29,063 bases of DNA from RGIG9060 sp036307825 (GCA_036307825.1 JAXJWW010000069.1:1-29063), one strand, 5' to 3'. Counted from the first letter of the stretch, positions 1 to 9,131 are shown. The notes: generated from the letters alone by a model not told the origin. Numbers and translations: made by a program.

Positions 1-1421
1 ACGACAAAAAGAACCAAGACGGAAATCTATTCTATGCTTGGGTTCAAATGCGCTTAGACCAACAATTCTCAAAGGCTTCCGAATACGCACAAAGTCTTGG
101 AATTAAGCTCAAAGGTGATATTCCTATCATGATGAACGAAGATTCTTGCGACGCTTGGGCTTTCCCTGAATATTTTAATGATGACATGCGCGCAGGTTCA
201 CCTCCTGATGGTCCTAATCCTGTGGGGCAAAACTGGGGATTCCCAATTTACAACTGGGATAATCTTAAAAAAGATGATTATTCTTGGTGGAAAAATCGCT
301 TGATTCAGGCTTCAAAATATTATCAAGTTTACAGAATTGACCATGTTTTAGGTTTCTTTAGAATTTGGGCAACTCCACAGCGTGAAAGTACAGCAATGCT
401 TGGTTGGACTCAACCTTTTGAGCCAATTACAACTGATGAACTTCGCAATCTTGGATTTTCTGATGATAGAATTACTTGGCTTAGCGTTCCACATGTGCCA
501 ACAAATCAAATTGAGGCTGTAAACAATGGTGATTATCTTGGAACTCATGGTATCTTAGCAAAAATTATGGATAGAATCGGAAACGAAGAAATGTGGCGAT
601 TCAAACCAGAAATTAAAGGTGAAAAAGACATTTGGGCAAGTGATATTCCTGACCATGTAAAACCTCGTCTTGCAGAACTTTGGCGAAATCGTGCTTTAGT
701 AAAAGTTGCAGATGGGCTTTATTCTCCACTTTGGACATATCATGGAACAACACCTTGGCAATCATTAAGTGATGATGAAAAATATCGTCTTGGACAACTT
801 ATTGTTGCTAAATATTCTAGAATGGAAGTTCTTTGGGAAGAACAAGCTCGTACATTGCTTGGAGATTTAACTTCTTGTACAGATATGGTTGCTTGTGCTG
901 AAGACTTAGGTTCAAATCCAGAAAGTTTACCTCGAGTTTTGAACGATTTATCAATCTTAAGTTTGCGTGTTGTTCGCTGGAGCCGAAATTGGAATGCTAG
1001 TGGAGAGCCATATTATCAATTTGGGGAATATCCATATTTAAGCGTAACAACTTCTTCTGTTCACGATTCTTCAACTGCTAGAATTTGGTGGTTAAAAGAA
1101 GGTGATGCTTGGGATTTCTACAGAACATTCCCAGGAGATGCTGATGTTCAACCTGGAACATACAACTCAAAAACTGCTCGTTATCTTTTATCTAAGATGG
1201 CTGAGTCAAATAGTGCCTTCTGTATTCATCCTTTGCAAGATTTCTTAGGTCTTGTTGAAGATTATTTTGATGAAAATCCAGATAACGAAAGAGTTAATAT
1301 TCCTGGAAGTGTAAATGAGTTTAACTGGACTTATCGTTTGCCAGTAACTATAGAAAAATTAATTAAAAACAAAGAATTGATTAGTGAAATCAATAATATT
1401 GTAAAGATTCACGAGAGATAG
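1..1421 (+). CDS. malQ: 4-alpha-glucanotransferase (GH77), 5'-truncated by window edge
   Basis: Transfers alpha-1,4-glucan segments between maltodextrins or to glucose. The reading frame is already open at base 3 and runs to a TAG at 1419-1421, so the start lies outside the window and the ATG at 48 is internal. GH77 hallmarks are visible: the nucleophile Asp in YRIDHVLGFFRIW (codon 339-341), the acid/base Glu in CAEDLG (codon 900-902) and the stabilising Asp in SVHDSS (codon 1065-1067). AGSPPD followed by GQNWGFP resembles the DPE2-like branch, which often carries N-terminal starch-binding modules; these cannot be seen here. The next gene starts 9 bases after the stop, and its AGGAG ribosome site overlaps this stop codon, so the two are an operon and probably translationally coupled. 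The family call is firm; the exact subtype is inference. Confidence 0.93.
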   Translation, partial: DKKNQDGNLFYAWVQMRLDQQFSKASEYAQSLGIKLKGDIPIMMNEDSCDAWAFPEYFNDDMRAGSPPDGPNPVGQNWGFPIYNWDNLKKDDYSWWKNRLIQASKYYQVYRIDHVLGFFRIWATPQRESTAMLGWTQPFEPITTDELRNLGFSDDRITWLSVPHVPTNQIEAVNNGDYLGTHGILAKIMDRIGNEEMWRFKPEIKGEKDIWASDIPDHVKPRLAELWRNRALVKVADGLYSPLWTYHGTTPWQSLSDDEKYRLGQLIVAKYSRMEVLWEEQARTLLGDLTSCTDMVACAEDLGSNPESLPRVLNDLSILSLRVVRWSRNWNASGEPYYQFGEYPYLSVTTSSVHDSSTARIWWLKEGDAWDFYRTFPGDADVQPGTYNSKTARYLLSKMAESNSAFCIHPLQDFLGLVEDYFDENPDNERVNIPGSVNEFNWTYRLPVTIEKLIKNKELISEINNIVKIHER

Positions 1422-1430
1422 GAGTCGTTA

Positions 1431-4400
1431 ATGAAGGATTTTGAAAAAAACTTTGAAAATGCTTTGTCTATTAGATTGACAAAGGTTGAAAAGTCAGAAA
1501 TGTTTGAACAGCCTGATTTGGCTAAATTAGAAAAATCTCCTTTGATGGAGTTTCACGTTTCTAAAGCAATGCGTGATAAGTGTGATTTTGATTTATCACT
1601 TTTTGCAACTACTGGAAATGTAATTTTAACAAATTTTAAGAATGTAAGACTTTTTGCAAAAAAGATAAACGACCAGTTTGACCCTGTTCTTGAAAGTTCA
1701 AAAATGGTAAAAGCTGGACAACTCAACGCAATGGGATTGATTGACGAAATCTTCCACTATGTTTGTACATCTTTTAGAAAACAAGAAAATGCAAAAGCTT
1801 TTGAAGAAATGGTACAAGCTTTAGATGAAAAACTCGGAAAAAAGAAAGTTGATAAACTTCTTGCAGAATTTACAGAAGAATTTCCACCTACAGCTGTTTA
1901 TCGTGGAGAAATTTCTGCCCAAGATTATCTTGCAGGTTCTGAAGATGGAGTTTCTAATCGTGTAACAACCTTTGAAGAAATTTTCTTGCTTCATCATGCA
2001 AACGAAAATCCTGCTTTTGAACCATTTTATATTCTCTTTAATGATGAAAAACTTGCTAAAAATCCTGATTACGCAGAATCTTGGGAAGTTATCAAAGAAT
2101 TCTTTAAGACACAACCTGTTTTTGGACCAAACAACAATGACTTGGTTACAATGTTAAAAGAACCAGTTGTAGCAAGTCCAAACAGTTTGAAAGGTCAGTT
2201 GGATTATATCAGAAAACATTGGGGACTTATCCTTGGCGAATGGCTTTTAAGACTTCTTTCTGGTATCGATATGATTCAAGAAGAAGAAAAACCAGGTTGG
2301 AATGGAAATTTCTCTGGTCTTCCTCCAATGGAAATTTACAACTACGATTCTCTCAATAGTGAATACGAAAGATTTACTCCAGACCGTGAATGGATGCCTC
2401 GCGTAGTTTTGATGGCAAAAACTGTTCTTGTTTGGTTGAATCAATTAAGTGAAAAATATAAACGACCAATTACTCGTCTTGACCAAATTCCAGATGAAGA
2501 ATTGGATACACTTGCACAAGAAGGTTTTACTGGTCTTTGGCTTATCGGTTTGTGGGAACGCTCTTGGGGTTCAAAACGAATCAAACAGATTTGTGGAAAT
2601 CCAGAAGCCGCTGCTAGTGCATATTCTCTCCATGATTACGATATTGCAGGTGATTTAGGTGGATGGGAAGCTCTTGATAATCTTAGAAAACGACTTTGGT
2701 ACAGAGGAATTCGTCTTGCTTCTGATATGGTTCCTAACCATACAGGTTTGGATGCAAAATGGGTTGTTGAAAGACCAGATTTATTCATTCAGTCTTATGA
2801 TTGTCCATTCCCTTCATACACATTCAATGGCGAAAATCTTTCATTAGATCCTCGTGTAAGTGTTTATCTTGAAGATCATTATTATTCTAAAAATGACTGT
2901 GCTGTTGTTTTCAAACGAGTTGATAATGCAACTGGCGAAGTTCGTTATATCTATCATGGAAATGACGGAACTGGTATGCCTTGGAACGATACAGCTCAGA
3001 TTGACTTCTTAAATCCAACTGCTCGTGAAGCTGTTATGCAAGAAATTTTGCATGTTGCTCGAAACTTCCCAATTATCCGTTTTGATGCTGCTATGGTTCT
3101 TGCTAAAAAACATATCAAACGATTATGGTACCCAGAACCAGGACAAGGTGGAGATATTGCTAGCCGTGCAGAACATGCTGTAAGTCGTGAAGATTTTGAA
3201 ATCAAAATTCCTAACGAATTCTGGCGTGAAGTTGTAGATAGAATCCAAACTGAACTTCCTGATACATTGTTACTTGCAGAAGCTTTCTGGATGATGGAAG
3301 GTTACTTTGTAAGAACTTTGGGTATGCACCGTGTTTACAATAGTGCATTTATGAATATGCTCAAACGGGAAGAAAACTTTAAATATCGTGCAACTGTTAA
3401 AAATACTCTTGAATTTGATCCTGGTATTCTTAAACGATATGTAAACTTTATGAACAATCCAGACGAAGAAACTGCTGTTGCTCAGTTTGGTAAGGGTGAT
3501 AAGTATTTTGGTGTTTGTACTCTTATGGTTACAATGCCAGGTCTTCCAATGTTTGGTCATGGACAAATCGAAGGTTTCCAAGAAAAGTACGGTATGGAAT
3601 TTACAAAAGCATACTGGAACGAAACTCCAGATTTAGACTTGCTTGAAAAACACAAACGCGATATCTTCCCATTGATGAAAAAACGCTATCTCTTTGCTGA
3701 AGTAGAAAACTTCCGTTTCTATGATGTTTGGGATAACGGTAGAGTAAACGAAAATGTTTACGCTTATTCAAACAGATTTGGCGATGAACGCTCAATTGTT
3801 TTCTATAATAACGTTTATGAACAAGCTTCTGGTTGGATTAATCGTTCAACAAAATATGCTAAAAAAGACGAAAATGGAAATATCACTCATGAATGTTTAA
3901 CATTAGGTGAAGCTCTTGATATTCCAAATGAAGATAATAAATATTTGATTTTCCAAGAACAAAAATCTGGACTTTGGTTTATTCGTTCATGTCGCGATAT
4001 TCATCAAAACGGTTTGTATGTTCATCTTAACGGATTTGAATATCAAGTATTGTTGAACATTTCTTGTGTTTCTGATGATGAAACAGGAAAATATCGCGTA
4101 TTGTTTGAAACATTAAACGGTCGTGGTGTTCCTGATATTGATATTGCTCTTAAAGAAATTTTCTTGAAAGACTTGTATCGCGCATTAACTGATTTTGCTA
4201 GTCGTGAACTTTTTGACGGAATTGGAATTGCATGTATGTCAAAAGAAGAACGCAAAGAAAAGAATATCAAAGATGTGAAACTTGCTGATGTTCTTGATAG
4301 AGTAAAACCTTTAGGTATCAAATATTTTGAAACTCTTGTAAACTTTATCGAAGGCAACTACGGTTCTTCAACTGTTCTTGCAAAAGATGAAAAAGGCGAA

Positions 4401-5120
4401 AGACTTTCTTATGATGAAATTTGGAAGAATTTTGTTTCAAGAATTAACGCTTTGGTAAAAATTACAGAACTCGATGATAAGAAAGCAAAAGATGATGCTG
4501 GAAAACTTGGAATTTACCTAAATGAAGGTCTTGCAAAACGAGATTTCATGGTAGAATTGTTGACTGGATTTATCATGCTTTATTCAGTAAGAGATGTAAT
4601 CGGAAGTAAGGCTTCTGCAACTGATACAAAAAATCTTATCAACTTGTGGTGTCTTGATAGAAAGATTCGTGATATTCTTGTTGAATTTGGTAAACCTTCA
4701 AAAGATATGTACACATCTTTCAAAACATTGTTAGAAACAGCTAAATTCTGTGATTACAAGATTACTGCTAAGAACTGTAATCAAATGGCTTACGATATTA
4801 TGAATGATCTTGTTCATTCTGATATGGCTTCTACTGTTCTTGGTGTAAATATGTACGATTCAGTTCTCTGGTTCAACAAAGAACGACTTGAAGATGCTAT
4901 TTGGGCAGGTACAATGTTGTACACAATATTTGCTGCAAAACCAGCTGATTATGCTAATGTTTACAATGTTGATAAACTAATCTTTACTGCAGTTGAAGGT
5001 TCTGAATACAGAGCTGAAAAATTGGTTGAATTGTTAAAACCTGCTGTAGAAGAAAAGCCAAAAAAAGCAAAGGCTGAAAAAACTACTGCAAAAAAGACAA
5101 CTTCAAAAGCAAAAAAATAA
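1431..5120 (+). CDS. Very large GH13 alpha-amylase-family protein with lysine-rich tail
   Basis: 1229 residues, several hundred more than an ordinary alpha-amylase. A TIM-barrel GH13 catalytic core lies roughly at residues 340-760: DMVPNHTGLD (region I), the nucleophile in IIRFDAA (D552), the acid/base in LLAEAFW (E617) and the transition-state Asp in MNNPDEETA (D678). The last motif is normally NHDE, so the usual His is Pro here. About 330 residues precede the core and about 450 follow it; I recognise no named domain in either. The final 22 residues are Lys/Ala/Thr-rich. No signal peptide is seen, so a cytoplasmic role in glucan or maltodextrin turnover with the upstream GH77 enzyme is likely. 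The start ATG has AGGAG at 1420-1424. Exact specificity (hydrolase, transferase or trehalose-synthase-like) cannot be decided from sequence alone. Confidence 0.85.
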   Translation: MKDFEKNFENALSIRLTKVEKSEMFEQPDLAKLEKSPLMEFHVSKAMRDKCDFDLSLFATTGNVILTNFKNVRLFAKKINDQFDPVLESSKMVKAGQLNAMGLIDEIFHYVCTSFRKQENAKAFEEMVQALDEKLGKKKVDKLLAEFTEEFPPTAVYRGEISAQDYLAGSEDGVSNRVTTFEEIFLLHHANENPAFEPFYILFNDEKLAKNPDYAESWEVIKEFFKTQPVFGPNNNDLVTMLKEPVVASPNSLKGQLDYIRKHWGLILGEWLLRLLSGIDMIQEEEKPGWNGNFSGLPPMEIYNYDSLNSEYERFTPDREWMPRVVLMAKTVLVWLNQLSEKYKRPITRLDQIPDEELDTLAQEGFTGLWLIGLWERSWGSKRIKQICGNPEAAASAYSLHDYDIAGDLGGWEALDNLRKRLWYRGIRLASDMVPNHTGLDAKWVVERPDLFIQSYDCPFPSYTFNGENLSLDPRVSVYLEDHYYSKNDCAVVFKRVDNATGEVRYIYHGNDGTGMPWNDTAQIDFLNPTAREAVMQEILHVARNFPIIRFDAAMVLAKKHIKRLWYPEPGQGGDIASRAEHAVSREDFEIKIPNEFWREVVDRIQTELPDTLLLAEAFWMMEGYFVRTLGMHRVYNSAFMNMLKREENFKYRATVKNTLEFDPGILKRYVNFMNNPDEETAVAQFGKGDKYFGVCTLMVTMPGLPMFGHGQIEGFQEKYGMEFTKAYWNETPDLDLLEKHKRDIFPLMKKRYLFAEVENFRFYDVWDNGRVNENVYAYSNRFGDERSIVFYNNVYEQASGWINRSTKYAKKDENGNITHECLTLGEALDIPNEDNKYLIFQEQKSGLWFIRSCRDIHQNGLYVHLNGFEYQVLLNISCVSDDETGKYRVLFETLNGRGVPDIDIALKEIFLKDLYRALTDFASRELFDGIGIACMSKEERKEKNIKDVKLADVLDRVKPLGIKYFETLVNFIEGNYGSSTVLAKDEKGERLSYDEIWKNFVSRINALVKITELDDKKAKDDAGKLGIYLNEGLAKRDFMVELLTGFIMLYSVRDVIGSKASATDTKNLINLWCLDRKIRDILVEFGKPSKDMYTSFKTLLETAKFCDYKITAKNCNQMAYDIMNDLVHSDMASTVLGVNMYDSVLWFNKERLEDAIWAGTMLYTIFAAKPADYANVYNVDKLIFTAVEGSEYRAEKLVELLKPAVEEKPKKAKAEKTTAKKTTSKAKK

Positions 5121-5128
5121 TTGATAAT

Positions 5129-5173
5129 AAAAGTCTTGTAAGGTAAGAAAATCTTGCTTTACGGGGCTTTTCT
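5129..5173 (+). terminator. Rho-independent terminator of the glucan operon
   Basis: The arms 5129-5147 and 5153-5171 can pair along 19 positions (five of them G-U) around a five-base loop. The stem starts 9 bases after the GH13 stop codon, and the right arm ends GGGGCTTTTC. The orientation fits termination of + strand transcripts. Confidence 0.7.
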
Positions 5174-5183
5174 AAAGTCATAA

Positions 5184-5228
5184 AAAAATCCTAGAACTTG
5201 AAAAATTCTCGTTCTAGGATTTTTATTT
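5184..5228. terminator. Bidirectional terminator between convergent genes
   Basis: A perfect 14-bp inverted repeat (AAAAATCCTAGAAC at 5184-5197, GTTCTAGGATTTTT at 5211-5224) with a 13-base loop. It has an A-tract on the left and a T-tract on the right, so each strand gives a hairpin followed by U residues. It sits between the GH13 gene (+) and threonine synthase (-) and can serve both. Confidence 0.85.
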
Positions 5229-5275
5229 TTAATCAAAGTATTTAATAAAAAATTGATAGGACAAAAAAGTGAAAA

Positions 5276-6586
5276 TTAAAAACTTAATTCTTTTAAGATT
5301 TTTTCAACTTCTGATTTTTCTGCTTTGATTTTATATCTTGGCTCATTTTTTATATAAAGTTCTTTGATAAAAGAAGGCATAGAAGGTTCTTCTCCACAGT
5401 AAAATTTGATTTCTTTTTGAGATAAACTTGGATGATTTCTTGAAACTAAGATAATTGTTCCGTCTTCATCATTTGTAACATCTGTACGAAGTTTAGAGGC
5501 TGCATAAGCACTTGCAGTTTGTAAATCAATAAATTCATGATATTTTGTAAACATTTCTTTCATGGCGTTAGCTGTATCTTCTTTTGTAACTTTTGCAGGA
5601 AATACAAATCCTTTGATAACTGCAGGATTTGTACAAAAAACTTCTTCGAGACGTTCAATGTTTGATGGATTTAATGGGTCGGCTTTTCCGCGTTTTTCAA
5701 GTGGAATAATTGAGTCTAAAACTGTGCAATCTCCTGTGGCATCAGCGTAAAGAGAAGGAGTGCTGTCTGTTATAAAGCCGTTTACAGGAAGTGAAAATTT
5801 CCAACTGTAAAGACCTGCAACTAAATTTCCGTAGTTGTCTGCTGAAAGTGCGTAAAAAATATCTGTAAAACATTTATTTCTAAGCCGAGAAAATGCGTAA
5901 GTGTAAAAAAATGTTTGTGGTAAAAGTCGTCCGATGTTGTGAGTGTTTGCCAAAGTTAAGTTGTATTTTTCGATTAAGTTTCTATCGTCATAAATTTCTC
6001 TAGCAAGTTTGAAGCAATCTTGTTCATTTCCATCAACTTCAATAGGATATATATTTCCTCCATTCCAGACAAAATCACTTTCTTTTAAGCCACGCATACT
6101 TCCTTTTGTGTAAAGAATTATTGCTTTTAGATGTTTTTTATTTTCTAATGCTTTTGCAATACAAGCGCCTGTTTCTCCGTTTGAAATTGCAAGGACTGTT
6201 GCTTTTTTGTTTTGCATCAAAAGAATATGTTCTAAACAAGAAGCAAGGTACGAAATTCCAAAATCTTTGTGGCAACCAGTTGGACCGTGAAAAAGTTCTA
6301 GCAAATAAAGTTTTTCGTCAAGTTGTTTTAATTCTGGGCTAAAGGGAAACGCTTTTGTTGCGATATTTTCACAGATGATTGGACTAAGTTCATCTTTTAT
6401 TAAAGCGTTTGTTAAAGTTCCTGCGATTGAAGAAAATGAAGTGTTTTCGTTCATATAGTAAATCCATGGACGCAAATTCATTTCTTTTGCAGGAATAAAC
6501 ATTCCTCCATCTTGGGGTAAGCAATCTACAATCGCTTGTGAAAATGTAACTATATTTTGTTTATTTCTTGTACTTGTTATATCCAT
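5276..6586 (-). CDS. thrC: Threonine synthase (PLP-dependent)
   Basis: Converts O-phosphohomoserine to threonine, the last step of threonine synthesis, in the cytoplasm. 436 residues, normal for bacterial ThrC. The N-terminal DGGMFIP stretch and the PLP-binding segment FHGPTGCHKDFG place the Schiff-base lysine at K107. ISNGETGACIAKAL matches the glycine-rich phosphate loop, and ALSADNYGNLVAGLYSW matches the later ThrC core (GNFGNLxAG-like, with YG replacing FG). The ATG is preceded by AGAGG. It is the last gene of a three-gene minus-strand run, starting 16 bases after the DUF2156 stop, and it ends at the shared terminator. In this family the lysine is usually in PTxAFKDF; here the preceding residues are CH. 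No other threonine genes are visible. Confidence 0.93.
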   Translation of the reverse strand: MDITSTRNKQNIVTFSQAIVDCLPQDGGMFIPAKEMNLRPWIYYMNENTSFSSIAGTLTNALIKDELSPIICENIATKAFPFSPELKQLDEKLYLLELFHGPTGCHKDFGISYLASCLEHILLMQNKKATVLAISNGETGACIAKALENKKHLKAIILYTKGSMRGLKESDFVWNGGNIYPIEVDGNEQDCFKLAREIYDDRNLIEKYNLTLANTHNIGRLLPQTFFYTYAFSRLRNKCFTDIFYALSADNYGNLVAGLYSWKFSLPVNGFITDSTPSLYADATGDCTVLDSIIPLEKRGKADPLNPSNIERLEEVFCTNPAVIKGFVFPAKVTKEDTANAMKEMFTKYHEFIDLQTASAYAASKLRTDVTNDEDGTIILVSRNHPSLSQKEIKFYCGEEPSMPSFIKELYIKNEPRYKIKAEKSEVEKILKELSF

Positions 6587-6602
6587 TTTTAACCTCTGTA
6601 TT

Positions 6603-7541
6603 TTATGATTTGTAAGCTAAATATTTATTGATAAATCCACAAGGACGATAAGTCATTTTTGCTTGGCGCATTCCTTCATCTCCTAAATCTTGCTCACGAT
6701 TTATATACAAAACAGATTCTGGAAGATTTTTTACTGTAGCATTATTTATAAATTGATAAACGCCTTTGTAATTATTATCACCTTTTTCAAAATGCACAAG
6801 ATAAGTTTTTCCATCTGGTAAAAATTCTCCGATACTCCATGCAACAGGTTTTTCTTCAACATAAGCGATAATTCCAGATAAAATAGAATTTTCATTTTTT
6901 ATATCATCTAATGCATCGATACATTGATAATAATCTGTTTGTTTTAAATCTCTGTTTTCTGCCCAAAGTTCTAAAATTTTTAATGCATCTTTTGTATTTG
7001 TTGAATCTAAATTTTTTATGGAGATATTTGAGTTTTTTAAAAAAGCATTAACTAGATTTTTCTTTTTATGAAAATCCTTTCCGGATAAATTTGCTAAATC
7101 AATTCTGTTGTAAATATAATCAGAATTATCTCTGTCAAATTCTACAGTTATGTTCATTTCATTTAAAATATTTTGATATTTTTTATATTGAGATTCACTC
7201 ATTAATTTCCAAAATTTAAATCTATCAAAACATTGTGGCAAAATTTCTTGAAAGAAAAATTTATTTTGTTCTAAACCATTTTCATCTTCTAAAACTGAAA
7301 AAAAAGTTTTTATTTTATTATCATGTTCATCAGTTCCAGTTAAAATATAAGAATTAGAATTTGGAATTTTAGAAATTTTGTGGTTAAATTTACCATTGTG
7401 AATAATTAAACTGTCAAAAGTTAATTCTGAAATTCCATCTTTTAATGAAAAAAATAAAGATTTTAGAGAATTTCGATATTTTTTATCTAAAGATACGAAG
7501 TTTGGAAATTCAGATATTGTTAAATTTTCTTCTATCATCAT
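6603..7541 (-). CDS. DUF2156 (phosphatidylglycerol lysyltransferase C-terminal-like) protein
   Basis: 312 residues, soluble, no signal peptide or membrane segment. The C-terminus carries the DUF2156 signature YINREQDLGDEGMRQAKM followed by YRPCGFINKYL. In MprF-type enzymes this GNAT-like fold transfers aminoacyl groups to lipids, but stand-alone DUF2156 proteins like this one lack the membrane flippase part and their substrate is generally unknown. Two Met codons (ATG ATG) open the frame with no clear ribosome site. A plausible promoter lies only about 16-45 bases upstream, so the 5' leader would be very short. The gene is followed 16 bases later by thrC, so the two are probably co-transcribed. 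The base composition is more A/T-rich than thrC. The family assignment is good; the function is unassigned. Confidence 0.82.
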   Translation of the reverse strand: MMIEENLTISEFPNFVSLDKKYRNSLKSLFFSLKDGISELTFDSLIIHNGKFNHKISKIPNSNSYILTGTDEHDNKIKTFFSVLEDENGLEQNKFFFQEILPQCFDRFKFWKLMSESQYKKYQNILNEMNITVEFDRDNSDYIYNRIDLANLSGKDFHKKKNLVNAFLKNSNISIKNLDSTNTKDALKILELWAENRDLKQTDYYQCIDALDDIKNENSILSGIIAYVEEKPVAWSIGEFLPDGKTYLVHFEKGDNNYKGVYQFINNATVKNLPESVLYINREQDLGDEGMRQAKMTYRPCGFINKYLAYKS

Positions 7542-7556
7542 AAATTAAGATAGTAC

Positions 7557-7585
7557 TTTATAACAAAAATATCAAAGCAAGTAAA
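7557..7585 (-). promoter_or_regulatory. Candidate promoter for the DUF2156-thrC pair
   Basis: Reading the minus strand, TTTACT (-35, + strand 7580-7585) and TATAAA (-10, 7557-7562) are separated by 17 bases, just after the stop of the membrane-protein gene. The predicted start point would be about 8-12 bases before the ATG. Confidence 0.4.
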
Positions 7586-7590
7586 GAGTT

Positions 7591-8310
7591 TTATTCAATT
7601 TTTGTTTTTTCATTTTCGCCACGAATTTTCATGGCGTGTTTTAAAAATGAAGCTTCTTTTTTTGCTTCTTCCACAATAATCAATGGTTTAGAATTTTGAT
7701 TTGTAAACAAATATTTTACTTCCATTCCAAGTTGATTTAACGAAATATTTTGTTGCAAGAAAAAACTTGATACGATTAATAAAATTTCGATATAACCTAA
7801 AAATCCCATTGCGTCGTTTACTAATTTGATATTGAAATAAAAAATGAAAACAAAAAATATGAGTAAAACGATTTTGGCAATTTCTTTAACTCCAAAAATT
7901 AAAATGGCGATACAAACAGAACTTGCAACAAGTGAAAATGTGTTTTCTAAAAAAATATTTTTTATCGCTGGAGAATTTTGATAAGGTGAAATAAAAATTT
8001 CTATTAAAGTTGCAAATAAAGTTAAGTTTACTAAAAAAGAAAATAGATTTGAAATTTTATTTTCAAAAGAAATTATTCCCCGTAAATATAAAATGAAAGT
8101 AAAAAGTAAAGCGATAGTTCCAGAAATTAAATCTGGTTTTAAATCTAAAAATTTTTCTGAAGTGGTTTTCCAAAATAAAATCCCAGAAGATTCGGTGTAT
8201 TTATGAATTGGTAACCAAAAAATAATACAGGCAATCAATGCTAAAAATAATCCGATAATTTCTTGAGTAAAAAATTTTTTCTTGTTTGTTGACTTTGTCT
8301 TTTCTTTCAT
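7591..8310 (-). CDS. Unknown multi-pass membrane protein
   Basis: 239 residues that I do not recognise. A short Lys-rich N-terminus is followed by about six hydrophobic segments (roughly residues 17-35, 60-78, 86-105, 125-143, 146-163 and 168-185). A cytoplasmic-looking charged tail of about 45 residues follows. The layout resembles small integral membrane proteins of tripartite-tricarboxylate (TctB) type, but I see no diagnostic motif, so no function is claimed. It is the first gene of the minus-strand run leading to DUF2156 and thrC (49-base gap), and it is divergent from pth across an 87-base spacer. Codon usage is strongly A/T-biased, with many Phe, Ile and Leu codons, as expected for a membrane protein. 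Confidence 0.75.
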   Translation of the reverse strand: MKEKTKSTNKKKFFTQEIIGLFLALIACIIFWLPIHKYTESSGILFWKTTSEKFLDLKPDLISGTIALLFTFILYLRGIISFENKISNLFSFLVNLTLFATLIEIFISPYQNSPAIKNIFLENTFSLVASSVCIAILIFGVKEIAKIVLLIFFVFIFYFNIKLVNDAMGFLGYIEILLIVSSFFLQQNISLNQLGMEVKYLFTNQNSKPLIIVEEAKKEASFLKHAMKIRGENEKTKIE

Positions 8311-8347
8311 AATAATATGGTAGCACGCAAATTTTTATATGTAAAGA

Positions 8348-8376
8348 TTGATAATTAAAATTTGATAAATTATTTT
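8348..8376 (+). promoter_or_regulatory. Candidate promoter for pth
   Basis: TTGATA (8348-8353) and TATTTT (8371-8376) are separated by 17 bases. The -10 ends 22 bases before the chosen pth start codon. The -10 match is only four of six. Confidence 0.4.
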
Positions 8377-8397
8377 TTTATGCGAAGGAAAATTGAA

Positions 8398-8964
8398 ATG
8401 ATAAAATTGATTGCACTTTTAGGAAATTACGGAAAACAATATAGTGGAACTAGACACAATGCGGCTTGGATTTTTGCAGAAAGTTTGACAGTTTATTCAA
8501 GTTTGAATTGGCAAAAAAAATTCAAAGGTCAATTTGCAACTGAATCAACAAGTGAAGGTTTGATTTATTATTTAAAGCCTGAAACTTATATGAATCTTTC
8601 TGGTGATAGTATTGGAGAAATTGCACATTTTTACAAAATTAAACCAGAAGAAATTTTGGTTGTTCATGATGAATTGGAACTTCCTGTTGGAACTATGAGT
8701 TTGAAATGGTCTGGTGGACTTGGTGGTCATAATGGACTTCGTTCAACAAAAGCAAATTTAGGAACACAAGATTTTTGGCGACTTCGTTTTGGAATTGGTC
8801 GTCCAAATCATCCTGATATTTCTGGATATGTTTTATCAGATTTTACAAAAGATGAAAGAATCACTTTAAGTCAAATTTTTGTTACTGGCGAAGAATTATT
8901 GAATAAATTAAAATCAGAAGATCCAAACAAATTGCTTGAGAAATATAAAAAAGTGAGTGTATAA
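8398..8964 (+). CDS. pth: Peptidyl-tRNA hydrolase
   Basis: Releases tRNA from prematurely dropped peptidyl-tRNA in the cytoplasm. With the start at 8398 the product is 188 residues, the normal Pth length. This start has GAAGGA at 8384-8389; an upstream in-frame start at 8362 would add 12 residues and has no ribosome site. Conserved residues are in their expected places: N10 (LLGNYG, usually LGNPG), the catalytic H20 in TRHNAAW, N66 in YMNLSG, D91 in VVHDELELPVG, and N112 in GGHNGLRS. The proline of the usual GNPG is Tyr here. The gene is divergent from the membrane-protein operon and appears to be monocistronic; the following glycosyltransferase begins 167 bases later. Confidence 0.95.
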   Translation: MIKLIALLGNYGKQYSGTRHNAAWIFAESLTVYSSLNWQKKFKGQFATESTSEGLIYYLKPETYMNLSGDSIGEIAHFYKIKPEEILVVHDELELPVGTMSLKWSGGLGGHNGLRSTKANLGTQDFWRLRFGIGRPNHPDISGYVLSDFTKDERITLSQIFVTGEELLNKLKSEDPNKLLEKYKKVSV

Positions 8965-9023
8965 TTTTTTTAGAAAAATTAAAAAAAATTTTAAAAAAAA
9001 CATTTAAAACTTAATTTTAAACC

Positions 9024-9029
9024 TATAAT
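9024..9029 (+). promoter_or_regulatory. Candidate -10 box ahead of the glycosyltransferase gene
   Basis: A perfect TATAAT in the 167-base gap before the accessory block. No convincing -35 hexamer lies 16-18 bases upstream (the region is an A/T run), so this rests on the -10 alone. Transcription from here would give a leader of about 95 bases containing the hairpin at 9070-9100. Confidence 0.35.
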
Positions 9030-9069
9030 AATAGCGTTAAGAAAATTTGTGTTACAAATATTTCTTGGT

Positions 9070-9105
9070 GCAAAATGTGCAACCTTTGCACTGATTTTGC
9101 CTTTT
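9070..9105 (+). promoter_or_regulatory. Leader hairpin, possible attenuator, before the accessory block
   Basis: The outer arms GCAAAAT (9070-9076) and ATTTTGC (9094-9100) pair over 7 bp. The inner arms GTGCAA (9077-9082) and TTGCAC (9086-9091) add 6 bp around a CCT loop with a two-base TG bulge. The right arm is followed by CTTTTCG. It could be a weak intrinsic terminator or attenuator ahead of the gene at 9132, or a late terminator for pth. Confidence 0.4.
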
Positions 9106-9131
9106 CGTAAAATTATACAGAGGAAAAGTTA

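Noticed and set aside
8965..9131. tRNA, small RNA or riboswitch in the gaps at 5121-5275, 8965-9131, 14844-15010 and 23919-24061
   Set aside because: I found no cloverleaf, T-box or known riboswitch core; the content is explained by terminators, promoters and hairpins listed above.
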